Positions 53,014 to 60,964 of a stretch of 64,000 nucleotides of DNA are shown here, in pieces. The notes below the pieces were generated by a model that did not search any database, was not told the origin of the DNA, and worked only from the letters and a program-made list of their open reading frames with translations. The stretch comes from Bacteroidota bacterium (GTDB lineage: Bacteria; Bacteroidota; Bacteroidia; Chitinophagales; Chitinophagaceae). The stretch is taken from contig JAEWKC010000032.1 in NCBI GenBank assembly GCA_023386235.1, positions 1-64,000 on the forward strand. The letters run 5' to 3'. Every line of letters starts with the position of its first letter. Positions within the stretch are counted from its first letter, which is position 1. A program made the translations under genes and the position numbers.

Positions 53014-53379
53014 ATGAGCAAATTGGTAGGCATAAGATATTTTCAACATCCTAATGAAGTAGTAGTATTAAAAACTTTGCTGGAGAACGCTGCTATTCCT
53101 TACTTCTTCAAAGATGAAAACCTGACGCAAACCATGCCGTTCTATACCTTTTGGAGTGGTGGTATACAGTTGCAGGTGTGGGAAGAAGACGTAGAGCGCG
53201 CTACACAATTGCTTGTGGAGACCGGTTACCTAGAAAGAGATATTGAAATACCCAGCCAGGAAGAACGGCTGGAACAATACGCCGACAGAATACCTCTTGT
53301 TAAAAACCTGAAAAGAAGATATAAAATTATTATTGCCTTTTTAATCATTCTTTTAATGCTGTTGATGATAGTTTTTTAA
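53014..53379 (+). CDS. DUF2007 protein with C-terminal membrane anchor
   Basis: A 121-residue protein with an N-terminal DUF2007 ferredoxin-like domain (about 1-75: YFQHPNEVVVLKTLLENAAIPYFFKDEN; GGIQLQVWEEDVERATQLL). It ends in a basic stretch and a single hydrophobic helix (about 101-121, IIIAFLIILLMLLMIVF), so it should be tail-anchored in the inner membrane. The domain is described as a putative signal-transducing module; no experimental role can be assigned. Monocistronic. Confidence 0.78.
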   Translation: MSKLVGIRYFQHPNEVVVLKTLLENAAIPYFFKDENLTQTMPFYTFWSGGIQLQVWEEDVERATQLLVETGYLERDIEIPSQEERLEQYADRIPLVKNLKRRYKIIIAFLIILLMLLMIVF

Positions 53380-53392
53380 TATAATAAAATAA

Positions 53393-53424
53393 AATCGGCC
53401 GGTAAAATTTACCCGCTGATAATA
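53393..53424. terminator. Weak hairpin between convergent genes
   Basis: Imperfect stem around CGGTAAA / TTTACCCG between the DUF2007 gene and the beta-barrel gene. No strong T-run. Confidence 0.3.
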
Positions 53425-53451
53425 AGGATGTAAGATAGAACTGAATGTATT

Positions 53452-54405
53452 TTACAACTCGAATCTGAACCCGAAAGAGATATTGTTGAACCGGGCATTC
53501 GGTTCTTTAAACAATGGATTTAAATCGTATTTTACATATAATGTTGTTTCACCGAAACCCGCGTAGGCGCTTATTCCATAAATGAATTCATTGACAGGAT
53601 AACTTGCTTTTATTTTTTCTTTTGTTATTTTTCCATTCTCTTCATACTTTAGTTTTTGTCGATTACCAATACTTACTCCTGCATATCCTCCAAAGCCTGC
53701 CTTGAATTTATTGTGGGTAGAAAATTTATATTCGCTTTTTCCTTTTCCCAATGTATAACCGCCCAGCTCAAGGTATACAGGCACTACAAGATTGTAATAA
53801 TTGAGTTTGGATTTTTTTAAATCAATAGGATAATTTTCTAAAGCAATTATTCCATTGTTGGTAGTGAAATAGCGATTGTCAGTAGGTTTCAGCGCGTTGA
53901 ACTGAACGCTTAAGCCGTATTTCAATCTGGCAAAATTGCTTTTTTCTGCCAGGCGGGTGGAAGCTAATAAGGAGATTTCTGCAAAGCGGCTTCCCAGCGT
54001 TTTAAACTCACTGTTGTTCAGCGATTTGCCCTGCTCAATAGCGTTGTTGATGCCAAATGCAAATGCCAGGTTGTCGGTGGTAGTACGTTTGGGGTAGGTG
54101 TGTACTACGTACTCTACGGTATCTGCTCTTACCGGGTCATCCAGCCGGGCAATTTTTTTATCTATTTCAATGGCGTGTTTTTCGGCGGCTTTTGTTTTAA
54201 GTTCTTCGGCTTCTTCATAAGTGATTTCCTCATTTTCTAATTTTTTATTGATCGCGATTACTTCTTTTTTTAAAGCTTCTTTTTCACGTTTTTTGATTTT
54301 CTCAATCATTTGCTCTTTTGACAGATAGGTAGTGTCTTGTGCGTAGAGATTTGCAGCGCTGAATAAAATAAACAGGCTTGCAAAAAAGATAAATTTGCAT
54401 TTCAT
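53452..54405 (-). CDS. Outer-membrane beta-barrel protein of the ECF cluster
   Basis: A 317-residue protein with a signal peptide ending NLYAQ (about 22). Next is a Lys/Glu-rich helical region likely to form a coiled coil (about 28-85), followed by a beta-rich part (about 105-317) with alternating polar and aromatic residues and a final FGFRFEL, typical of a barrel's last strand. It is the third gene after the sigma and anti-sigma genes on the same strand (32 bases after the anti-sigma), a common sigma / anti-sigma / envelope-protein arrangement. No specific family is named. Confidence 0.7.
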   Translation of the reverse strand: MKCKFIFFASLFILFSAANLYAQDTTYLSKEQMIEKIKKREKEALKKEVIAINKKLENEEITYEEAEELKTKAAEKHAIEIDKKIARLDDPVRADTVEYVVHTYPKRTTTDNLAFAFGINNAIEQGKSLNNSEFKTLGSRFAEISLLASTRLAEKSNFARLKYGLSVQFNALKPTDNRYFTTNNGIIALENYPIDLKKSKLNYYNLVVPVYLELGGYTLGKGKSEYKFSTHNKFKAGFGGYAGVSIGNRQKLKYEENGKITKEKIKASYPVNEFIYGISAYAGFGETTLYVKYDLNPLFKEPNARFNNISFGFRFEL

Positions 54406-54437
54406 AAGTGTAAGAATTATAAGTTAAACTATATTGT

Positions 54438-55163
54438 TTATTTGTCTACAATGACCGTTTTGATCTGGTTGTATTTTTTATCTACTTCATTGTATATCTT
54501 AGATCGCAGCGATTTATTGTTTTTGATATCAGTTTCCACGTCGTCCAGTAAAACGGATGCTTTAGCTTGTGTAAGTACATTGCGGTATTTTTTCTTTTGC
54601 AGATCGTCCATTGCGGAATTGAGCAATTTATCTGTTTCCTCATCGGCATTAGAAATAGGATCATTGTTTTGCTGCACTATCACCGGCTTGTCATTACCTG
54701 TTATTGTTTGATTGGTAAAAGTATCGTTTTTAACCCTGTTATTTTCTGAAACCTGTACTGTACGTGTATTTGGAGTAATTTTATCTGCACCGCTTTTTTG
54801 AGTATTTTGTTTTACGGAAGTAGTCTGCTCTGCAGTACTGGTTATAGCCATAGTGTTTTCTTTATTATTTTTCTCTGATACATCTGGGCTTAAATTTTCT
54901 ATAATAGTTTGGTTATTGGCTGTTGAAATAACAGAAGCTTTATTGTTATTATCATTGAATAGTATATAAGCTATAACACCCGCGCCTAACACGGCAATCA
55001 CAGAAGCCGCAATCGCCAGGTAATTTCTTTTTTTAACGATAGGTACTACTATCTTTTTTTCCGTATGCAGTTTGGCATCCAGTTTGGCCCATGCATTTGC
55101 GGAAGGTTCTATCGTTCTGCCGTGTAGCTTTTGTTGTAATAAAGTTGGTTTATCCGAATTCAT
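54438..55163 (-). CDS. Membrane-anchored anti-sigma-like protein
   Basis: A 241-residue protein: a cytoplasmic N-terminus (about 1-45, NAWAKLDAKL block), one transmembrane helix (about 48-68, YLAIAASVIAVLGAGVIAYIL in part), then a low-complexity Asn/Thr/Gln/Lys-rich periplasmic part and a helical C-terminus. The start overlaps the sigma gene by 14 bases. The position and topology indicate an anti-sigma factor for the upstream ECF sigma, although no zinc-type ZAS motif is present. Confidence 0.72.
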   Translation of the reverse strand: MNSDKPTLLQQKLHGRTIEPSANAWAKLDAKLHTEKKIVVPIVKKRNYLAIAASVIAVLGAGVIAYILFNDNNNKASVISTANNQTIIENLSPDVSEKNNKENTMAITSTAEQTTSVKQNTQKSGADKITPNTRTVQVSENNRVKNDTFTNQTITGNDKPVIVQQNNDPISNADEETDKLLNSAMDDLQKKKYRNVLTQAKASVLLDDVETDIKNNKSLRSKIYNEVDKKYNQIKTVIVDK

Positions 55164-55722
55164 TGACTCTTTCTTTAACGGTTTCCAATTTGTTCTTCAG
55201 CATTTTCTTTGCTTTTAGAAGTTGCGTTTTAGATGTGCTTTCAGATATATGCAGCATATTGGCTATTTCTTTGTGCGAATAATCTTCCATTACGTACAAG
55301 AGAAATACTGTTCTATATCCATCGGGCAAATCATCAATTAATGTTTGCAATGTATCAATATGGTATTCAGCTAAATTATTTTCTAATGAATCATCATCTG
55401 CCGTATCGGGCAAATCTTCTTTGTCTACAAACAACATGCTTTTATTCTGCCTCAGAAATGATATAGCCTCCCGGGTGATTATTCTTCTTATCCAACCTTC
55501 AAAGCTGCCTTCATTTCTAAATGTGGCAAGATGTGCAAATACTTTATAAAACCCTGTAATCATCACATCTTCGGCATATTGTAAATCATTTATGTAATAC
55601 CTGCAAACACTTAACATTTTTGATGCATAAGTTTGAAACAGTTTCTGCTGGGCAGCTTGTTCTCCCTGTGCCGCTTTGCTTATAATTGCTATCAATTCCT
55701 TGTTCTGTAAAGCTATTTCCAA
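55150..55722 (-). CDS. ECF-type RNA polymerase sigma factor
   Basis: A 190-residue sigma-70-family factor. Region 2 is at about 20-95 (LQYAEDVMITGFYKVFAHLATFRNEGSFEGWIRRIITREAISFLR in parts). Region 4 is at about 130-185 (GYRTVFLLYVMEDYSHKEIANMLHISESTSKTQLLKAKKML in parts). It directs transcription of an envelope or stress regulon, held in check by the membrane protein encoded next. A perfect 14-bp palindrome lies 26 bases upstream of the start. Confidence 0.92.
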   Translation of the reverse strand: MEIALQNKELIAIISKAAQGEQAAQQKLFQTYASKMLSVCRYYINDLQYAEDVMITGFYKVFAHLATFRNEGSFEGWIRRIITREAISFLRQNKSMLFVDKEDLPDTADDDSLENNLAEYHIDTLQTLIDDLPDGYRTVFLLYVMEDYSHKEIANMLHISESTSKTQLLKAKKMLKNKLETVKERVNEFG

Positions 55723-55748
55723 TCTTGTTTGTGTTTTCTATAGAGTAG

Positions 55749-55762
55749 ACGCAAAGTTGCGT
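55749..55762. promoter_or_regulatory. 14-bp palindrome upstream of the ECF sigma gene
   Basis: ACGCAA-AG-TTGCGT, with six perfectly paired bases on each side. It sits where the core promoter or an operator of the sigma gene would be. Confidence 0.4.
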
Positions 55763-55802
55763 AAAAAAGTTGCCTGAATGAAAGTTTTTTTGGGAATAAA
55801 TA

Positions 55803-55831
55803 AAAAATAAGCCCCCGTAAAAACAGGGGCC
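55803..55831 (-). terminator. Terminator downstream of the carB half gene
   Basis: On the minus strand, GCCCC / GGGGC stem followed by a T-rich run, 120 bases past the carB stop. Confidence 0.7.
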
Positions 55832-55948
55832 GCAACCAAAACTAACTGCTTATGAGAAAAAAATTATAATAAACTACTTTTTTGTATTTTATTTGAAACA
55901 AAAGTAGGATTAATATTCCGAATGAAAAACATGATATTAATCAGTCAG

Positions 55949-57142
55949 TTACTTGCTTAATCTCATACTTCTTTCTTTGTATAAATTTCTGAAGTAAGGG
56001 TCTCTCAGGTCTTTTATAAATCGAATGGCTTCTCCCGTACTTTTCATTTCGGGGCCTAATTCTTTATTTACATTGGGAAATTTGTCGAAGCTGAATACGG
56101 GTTCTTTTATGGCATAACCTTTTAATTTTTTCTTAATATCGAAATCTTTCAGCTTTGCTTCGTCTAACATTACTTTTGTGGCAATATTAAGGAAGGGCAC
56201 ATTATAAGCCTTCGCAATAAAAGGCGTGGTGCGGCTTGCGCGCGGGTTGGCTTCAATAACGTATACATTGCCGTCTTTTACCGCAAATTGAATGTTGATA
56301 AGACCTTTGATGTTTAATGCCCGGGCAATTTTTTCGGCATATAGTTCCATTGTGGTTACTTCCATGGGAGACAGGTTGAAAGCAGGAAGCACCGCGTTGC
56401 TGTCGCCACTATGAATACCGGCAGGTTCTATATGCTCCATTACACCCATCACCATAAAATCTTCGCCGTCAAATATCGCATCTATTTCAGCTTCCTGGCA
56501 ACGATCAAGGAAATGGTCAATCAATATTTTATTATCGGGTATGTGTTTCAATAAACTTACTACCGCGCTTTCCAGTTCTTCGTCGTTAATAACGATGCGC
56601 ATTCTTTGTCCGCCTAAAACATAGCTGGGACGCACCAGTACAGGATAGCCCACTTCGTTGGCTACTTCAATGGCTTCGTCTGCGGTAAAGGCTGTACCGT
56701 ATTGCGGATAGGGGATGTTTAATTCTTTCAATAGATCGCTAAAGCGGCCTCTGTCTTCGGCTATATCCATATTGTCAAAAGAAGTGCCGATGATTTTGAT
56801 GCCTCTTTCATGCAGGCGTTTAGCCAGTTTTAGGGCGGTTTGACCTCCCAGCTGAACAATCACTCCTTCGGGTTTTTCCAATTCAATGATATCCCAGAGA
56901 TGCTCCCAGAATACAGGCTCAAAGTATAGCTTATCGGCCACATCAAAATCTGTAGAAACGGTTTCAGGGTTACAGTTGATCATGATAGCTTCGTAGCCAC
57001 ATTCTTTAATGGCCAGCAGGCCGTGCACGCAACAATAGTCAAACTCAATACCCTGACCTATTCTGTTTGGACCGCTGCCTAACACAATAATCTTTTTCCT
57101 GGAAGAAGGAATGGATTCGTTTGAATTAATTTGATTGTTCAT
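55949..57142 (-). CDS. carB: Carbamoyl-phosphate synthase large subunit, C-terminal half only
   Basis: A 397-residue protein matching the second ATP-grasp unit of CarB, which phosphorylates carbamate. It begins RKKIIVLGSGPNRIGQGIEFDYCCVH, the conserved linker and start of the C-terminal half. It continues through INCNPETVSTDFD, VQLGGQTALKLAKRL, VRPSYVLGGQRM, FQEAEIDA-like CQEAEIDAIFDG and EANPRASRTTPF. It ends soon after, without the MGS-like allosteric domain. The usual N-terminal synthetase half (about 550 residues) is not beside it: pyrD is upstream and a -7 box sits in the gap. It may be a split subunit whose partner is elsewhere, or a partial copy. Confidence 0.9.
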   Translation of the reverse strand: MNNQINSNESIPSSRKKIIVLGSGPNRIGQGIEFDYCCVHGLLAIKECGYEAIMINCNPETVSTDFDVADKLYFEPVFWEHLWDIIELEKPEGVIVQLGGQTALKLAKRLHERGIKIIGTSFDNMDIAEDRGRFSDLLKELNIPYPQYGTAFTADEAIEVANEVGYPVLVRPSYVLGGQRMRIVINDEELESAVVSLLKHIPDNKILIDHFLDRCQEAEIDAIFDGEDFMVMGVMEHIEPAGIHSGDSNAVLPAFNLSPMEVTTMELYAEKIARALNIKGLINIQFAVKDGNVYVIEANPRASRTTPFIAKAYNVPFLNIATKVMLDEAKLKDFDIKKKLKGYAIKEPVFSFDKFPNVNKELGPEMKSTGEAIRFIKDLRDPYFRNLYKERSMRLSK

Positions 57143-57159
57143 TTTTTAATTTGGTTGCG

Positions 57160-57167
57160 CAAATGTA
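57160..57167 (-). promoter_or_regulatory. -7 box for the carB half gene
   Basis: TACATTTG on the minus strand, a perfect TAnnTTTG, 17 bases ahead of the carB start and within the 38-bp gap after pyrD. Confidence 0.65.
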
Positions 57168-57180
57168 GTAAAAAATATTT

Positions 57181-58257
57181 TTACACAAGCCCTTTACAGA
57201 TATCTTTTGTAATGCTCGGTCCCTGATAAATGAATCCGGTGTAAACCTGCACGAGGTCGGCGCCGGCGTTGAGTTTTTCTTTAGCGTCTTCGGCAGTGAA
57301 AATGCCACCACTCGCAATAACAGGTATTTTTTTTCTGAGGTTAGCTGCAAGGTATCTTACCACTTCGGTCGAGCGCTTTTGCACAGGTTTACCACTTAAA
57401 CCTCCCGCACCCAGGGCTTCTACTTTCGATTTGGGCGAAGTAAGACCTTCCCTCGAAATGGTAGTATTGGTAGCTACTAAACCGTCTAAATTAATTTCAT
57501 CGGCCAAAGCAATGATATCGTTAAGCTGATTTTCTGTTAAGTCCGGGGCTATTTTTAAAAGTATGGGCTTGCTTTTTTGTTTTTGCCCGTTGATATTTTG
57601 TAGCTCGGTGAATATTTTTCTCAGGCTGTCTTTATCCTGTAGCTCGCGCAGGCCGGGCGTGTTGGGCGAACTTACATTTACCACGAAATAATCCACTACA
57701 TCAAACAATTCATTAAAGCAGGTAACGTAATCTTTCCAGGCATTTTCATTGGGCGTTACTTTATTTTTGCCAATATTGCCACCGATAATAAGGTCGTTGT
57801 TTTTTTTGTGCTTATGAAAAAGCTCCAGTCTTGTTCTTACAATCTCCACACCGTCATTATTAAAACCCATTCTGTTGATAATGGCTTTATCGGCAGGTAG
57901 CCTGAATAAGCGTGGCTGTTCATTTCCCGGTTGCGGTCTGGGGGTAACGGTACCAATTTCTACAAAGCCGAAGCCTAATGATTGCAGTTCGTGCAGGTAG
58001 GTGGCATTTTTGTCGAAACCTGCGGCAAGTCCTACCGGATTTATAAAACGCAGGCCCAGAATATTTCTTTCCAAATTTGCATTTTTGTAGGTAAACATGG
58101 CGCGCAGCAGGCCTCTGCCCAGAGCAAACTTGTTTATTTTCTGCATGCTTTCCATAGAGAAGCTATGCGATTTTTCGGGCTGCATTGTAAACATAAAACT
58201 CCGTAAAACAGGATATATCATAACAATAGTGAGGGTTGTAATAATTAAAAATAGCAT
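57181..58257 (-). CDS. pyrD: Quinone-dependent dihydroorotate dehydrogenase (class 2)
   Basis: Oxidises dihydroorotate to orotate in pyrimidine synthesis, passing electrons to quinone at the inner membrane. A 358-residue TIM barrel with the N-terminal hydrophobic helix (about 1-20) that marks class 2. Seen are GLAAGFDKNA, GFVEIGTVTPRPQPGN, NVSSPNTPGLRELQ with the catalytic Ser, KIAPDL, TNTT and GAGGLSGKP. It lies between the Mrp gene and the carB half gene on the same strand. Confidence 0.95.
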   Translation of the reverse strand: MLFLIITTLTIVMIYPVLRSFMFTMQPEKSHSFSMESMQKINKFALGRGLLRAMFTYKNANLERNILGLRFINPVGLAAGFDKNATYLHELQSLGFGFVEIGTVTPRPQPGNEQPRLFRLPADKAIINRMGFNNDGVEIVRTRLELFHKHKKNNDLIIGGNIGKNKVTPNENAWKDYVTCFNELFDVVDYFVVNVSSPNTPGLRELQDKDSLRKIFTELQNINGQKQKSKPILLKIAPDLTENQLNDIIALADEINLDGLVATNTTISREGLTSPKSKVEALGAGGLSGKPVQKRSTEVVRYLAANLRKKIPVIASGGIFTAEDAKEKLNAGADLVQVYTGFIYQGPSITKDICKGLV

Positions 58258-58280
58258 TGCCGGTTGTTTAGAACGCGCAT

Positions 58281-59390
58281 TTACTCTACAATTTGTACGG
58301 GTGAAGTGGGAGCGTGCTCGTCATTTCTTTTGTGCAAAAAATGAATGGTTGCACCTGCCAGGTCCATAAATGCTTTTTTGGTTACATTGTCATCGCTTGC
58401 TACAATGGGCACACCTTTGTCGCCACCTTCGCGTATGGATTGTACAAGGGGTATTTGTCCTAAAAAGTTTACATCGTATTCACTTGCCAGGTTTTTGCCC
58501 CCGTCTTTTCCGAAAATATAATATTTATTTTCAGGAAGCTCGGCAGGAGTGAAGTAGGCCATATTCTCTACAATGCCTAAGATAGGCACGTTTACCTGCG
58601 CCTGGCCAAACATGGCAATGCCTTTTTTAGCATCGGCCAATGCCACATCCTGTGGGGTGGTAACGATAATGACGCCTGTAATGGGAACAGTTTGAAGCAA
58701 TGTTAAATGAATATCTCCGGTGCCGGGAGGCATATCGATTACTAAAATGTCCAGTTCGCCCCAATCCACATCTGTAATGAATTGCTTAATAGCGCTGCTT
58801 GCCATAGGCCCGCGCCATACCACAGCCTGTTTTTCGTCTACCAAAAAACCAATGCTTAGTATTTTAAGATCATATTTTTCTATAGGAATAATTTGTCCTT
58901 TACCGTTTTCATCTTCGCGCATCATTGGACGTTCGCCTCGCAGGCCAAACATCATGGGTACGCTGGGGCCATATATATCCGCGTCCATCAAGCCTACTTT
59001 AGCGCCGCTGGAAGCCAGTGCCAGCGCTAGATTGGATGCTACGGTGCTTTTGCCAACGCCGCCCTTGCCACTAACTACGGCAATAATATTTTTTACATTA
59101 GGCAGCACTTTTGCAGAAGCTTTTGGCACAGGAGCGGCTCCTGCCGCCATTGTGGGTTTAAAAGTAACATTTACCTGAGCATCTTTATTTACATTTTGCT
59201 GAATGGCATTTTCACAATCAATATTTAATTTTTGTTTGTTCTCATTACTGGCAGCGCTAATGCTTAGAGTAATGAAAACCGCGTTGCCATTGATCTTTAT
59301 TTCTTTTATCAGGTGGGAGTTCACTATATCGTTATTAGAGAAAGGACTTTTTACGCTTTTCAGGGCTTCTAAAATTTCATTTTCGGTCAT
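58281..59390 (-). CDS. Mrp/NBP35-family iron-sulfur carrier ATPase
   Basis: A 369-residue protein with an N-terminal MIP18/DUF59 domain (about 1-85) and a deviant Walker A ATPase domain (GKGGVGKST, about 107-115; DADIYGPSVPMMFG; IDMPPGTGD). The family binds and transfers Fe-S clusters. In the segment GIVENMAYFTPAELPENKYYIFG the bridging CxxC of E. coli Mrp/ApbC (VCPHCG) is absent. No Cys remains there, so cluster binding in the usual way is doubtful. pyrD follows 23 bases later. Own -7 box at 59420-59427. Confidence 0.9.
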   Translation of the reverse strand: MTENEILEALKSVKSPFSNNDIVNSHLIKEIKINGNAVFITLSISAASNENKQKLNIDCENAIQQNVNKDAQVNVTFKPTMAAGAAPVPKASAKVLPNVKNIIAVVSGKGGVGKSTVASNLALALASSGAKVGLMDADIYGPSVPMMFGLRGERPMMREDENGKGQIIPIEKYDLKILSIGFLVDEKQAVVWRGPMASSAIKQFITDVDWGELDILVIDMPPGTGDIHLTLLQTVPITGVIIVTTPQDVALADAKKGIAMFGQAQVNVPILGIVENMAYFTPAELPENKYYIFGKDGGKNLASEYDVNFLGQIPLVQSIREGGDKGVPIVASDDNVTKKAFMDLAGATIHFLHKRNDEHAPTSPVQIVE

Positions 59391-59419
59391 GCTAAACTGT
59401 TAAATTGTTTGATTCTCTG

Positions 59420-59427
59420 CAAATTTA
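59420..59427 (-). promoter_or_regulatory. -7 box for the Mrp gene
   Basis: TAAATTTG on the minus strand fits TAnnTTTG, 29 bases ahead of the start. It is divergent from the box at 59463. Confidence 0.6.
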
Positions 59428-59462
59428 GCGATTGCGCGGTTCATGGAATGCAAAAATTGAAG

Positions 59463-59470
59463 TAATTTTG
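59463..59470 (+). promoter_or_regulatory. -7 box for the regulatory-domain protein
   Basis: TAATTTTG fits TAnnTTTG and lies 33 bases before the GTG at 59504. It lies downstream of the alternative TTG start at 59432, which argues against that start. Confidence 0.6.
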
Positions 59471-59503
59471 AACGAATCGATAAAAAATGATATTTTTCTG
59501 ATA

Positions 59504-60157
59504 GTGAAAAAATTATATACTTATATTGTTGTTTTTATTGCCGGTTTTTTTATTGTCAATGACAGTTACGCCCAAAAAACAAATATTGAAGACCTGAATA
59601 AACAGGTTGTACAGCTGTACGGGGTTATCAGAACTGAAAGCAATATTCCGCTGCCACAGGCCTCTGTTTTTGTGGAAGGAACCAAACGGGGTACACTTAC
59701 CAACGACAGGGGGATCTATTCTATAGTGGTGAAAAAGGGTGATAAGATCAGGTTTTCATATATCGGTTTTAAAGACGCTATTGTAAGCATTCCTGCCGAT
59801 CTTATTTCACAGACTTACAATGTGGATTTTAAAATGCAGGAAGATACTACACTACTACCCACTACTTTTATAAAATCATTGCCCAGCGCTGCAAAATTTG
59901 AGCGTGATTTTTTGGCAATGAGCGTTGACCTGACTTCCTACGATATAGCTCAATACAATGTAAGAAAAGAAGTTTTACAAGCTATGATGAATACTGTTCC
60001 GCGCGATGGTGTGGAAACCGTATCAAGGCAGGTATTAAATGCTACACCCGGCAGAGCAATTGTAAACGGACAATCTCAACCTGTAAATATGTTCAGACCG
60101 GCCTCCTGGAAAAGCATGGTGAAAGACTGGAAGGAAGGCGGCAGCCCACAGAATTAA
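59504..60157 (+). CDS. Secreted carboxypeptidase-regulatory-like domain protein
   Basis: A 217-residue protein. The start is placed at GTG 59504, because it begins a signal peptide (KKLYTYIVVFIAGFFIVND, ending SYAQ) and follows a -7 box. The CarboxypepD_reg-like beta-sandwich covers about 35-115 (LYGVIRTESNIPLPQASVFVEGTKRGTLTNDRGIYSIVVKKGD in parts). This is the same domain that opens SusC receptors, but no barrel follows. The C-terminal 100 residues are helical and unassigned. The stop is 2 bases from the convergent GLPGLI stop. Function unknown. Confidence 0.75.
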   Translation: MKKLYTYIVVFIAGFFIVNDSYAQKTNIEDLNKQVVQLYGVIRTESNIPLPQASVFVEGTKRGTLTNDRGIYSIVVKKGDKIRFSYIGFKDAIVSIPADLISQTYNVDFKMQEDTTLLPTTFIKSLPSAAKFERDFLAMSVDLTSYDIAQYNVRKEVLQAMMNTVPRDGVETVSRQVLNATPGRAIVNGQSQPVNMFRPASWKSMVKDWKEGGSPQN

Positions 60158-60159
60158 GT

Positions 60160-60936
60160 TTACAGCATCAGACGTCTTAAAAAGAAGGCACCCATTTGTT
60201 CCCAATCTTTTACTACACTTTTAAGATCATTGTACAAAGAATTGTAGCTATTGTATTTTTTATATCTCCCTTTTTGAGGTATCAGTTCAGTTTCGTTTTG
60301 TTGCTCGTTGATAACTTTTGTAGCAAACCACGTAGTATAATCGTGTGGCATTGCGGCGCCCAGAATAGCGCCGGGCAATCCATATAATGATTCCGGCCCT
60401 ACAGATGGTATGATTTGATCTGTATAAAAAGCCACTACATAAATAGAATCATGCAGCAAACCATTGGCGCGCCTACAATTGAAGCCCGCTATTTCACGAT
60501 ACTCATCTGTGATTTTCCAGGTTATTTTAGACAGGCTGTCCGCAATTTCATAACTATCGGTATTCATATTTTTTTGAGCGAGAACGGTACTGTTTTTAAG
60601 ATCTGTTACGATGGAATTTTGTCCGGCTATCTCTTTCATATCGAAGAAGAATGTAGATTTGCTGTCTTCTTTTATATAAGCGTATTGGCTTTTGTTTTCT
60701 GTGAAACGTAAAAGAAAATTGGTGTTTTGAAATCTCTCATTGTTTTGTTTATAATAGTCCATCATTCTATCTGTCCACATATCTTTACTGTCTTTAAAAA
60801 GATTAGTGAAAAGGCTGTATGTGTTCACTCTTTTTTCATAATAAATTTTTCCACTTTTAATGAAGGCTGCATTTTGCGCTATTGTGCAAAATGGAAGAAA
60901 GAAAAACAGGCTGAAAAATATATGAATGCGTTTCAT
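60160..60936 (-). CDS. GLPGLI-family secreted protein
   Basis: A 258-residue protein with a signal peptide ending IAQ (about 21). The naming motif is present as SLYGLPGAILGAAMP (about 198-212). Before it come KITWKITDEYREIAGFNCRRANG and VAFYTDQIIPSVGPESLYGLPG in parts. GLPGLI proteins are typical partners of TonB-dependent receptors in Bacteroidota, with unknown biochemistry. It lies 28 bases after the receptor gene on the same strand, one operon. Confidence 0.88.
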   Translation of the reverse strand: MKRIHIFFSLFFFLPFCTIAQNAAFIKSGKIYYEKRVNTYSLFTNLFKDSKDMWTDRMMDYYKQNNERFQNTNFLLRFTENKSQYAYIKEDSKSTFFFDMKEIAGQNSIVTDLKNSTVLAQKNMNTDSYEIADSLSKITWKITDEYREIAGFNCRRANGLLHDSIYVVAFYTDQIIPSVGPESLYGLPGAILGAAMPHDYTTWFATKVINEQQNETELIPQKGRYKKYNSYNSLYNDLKSVVKDWEQMGAFFLRRLML

Positions 60937-60964
60937 TGGTATAATAGTTTATTGTTAATTAAAA

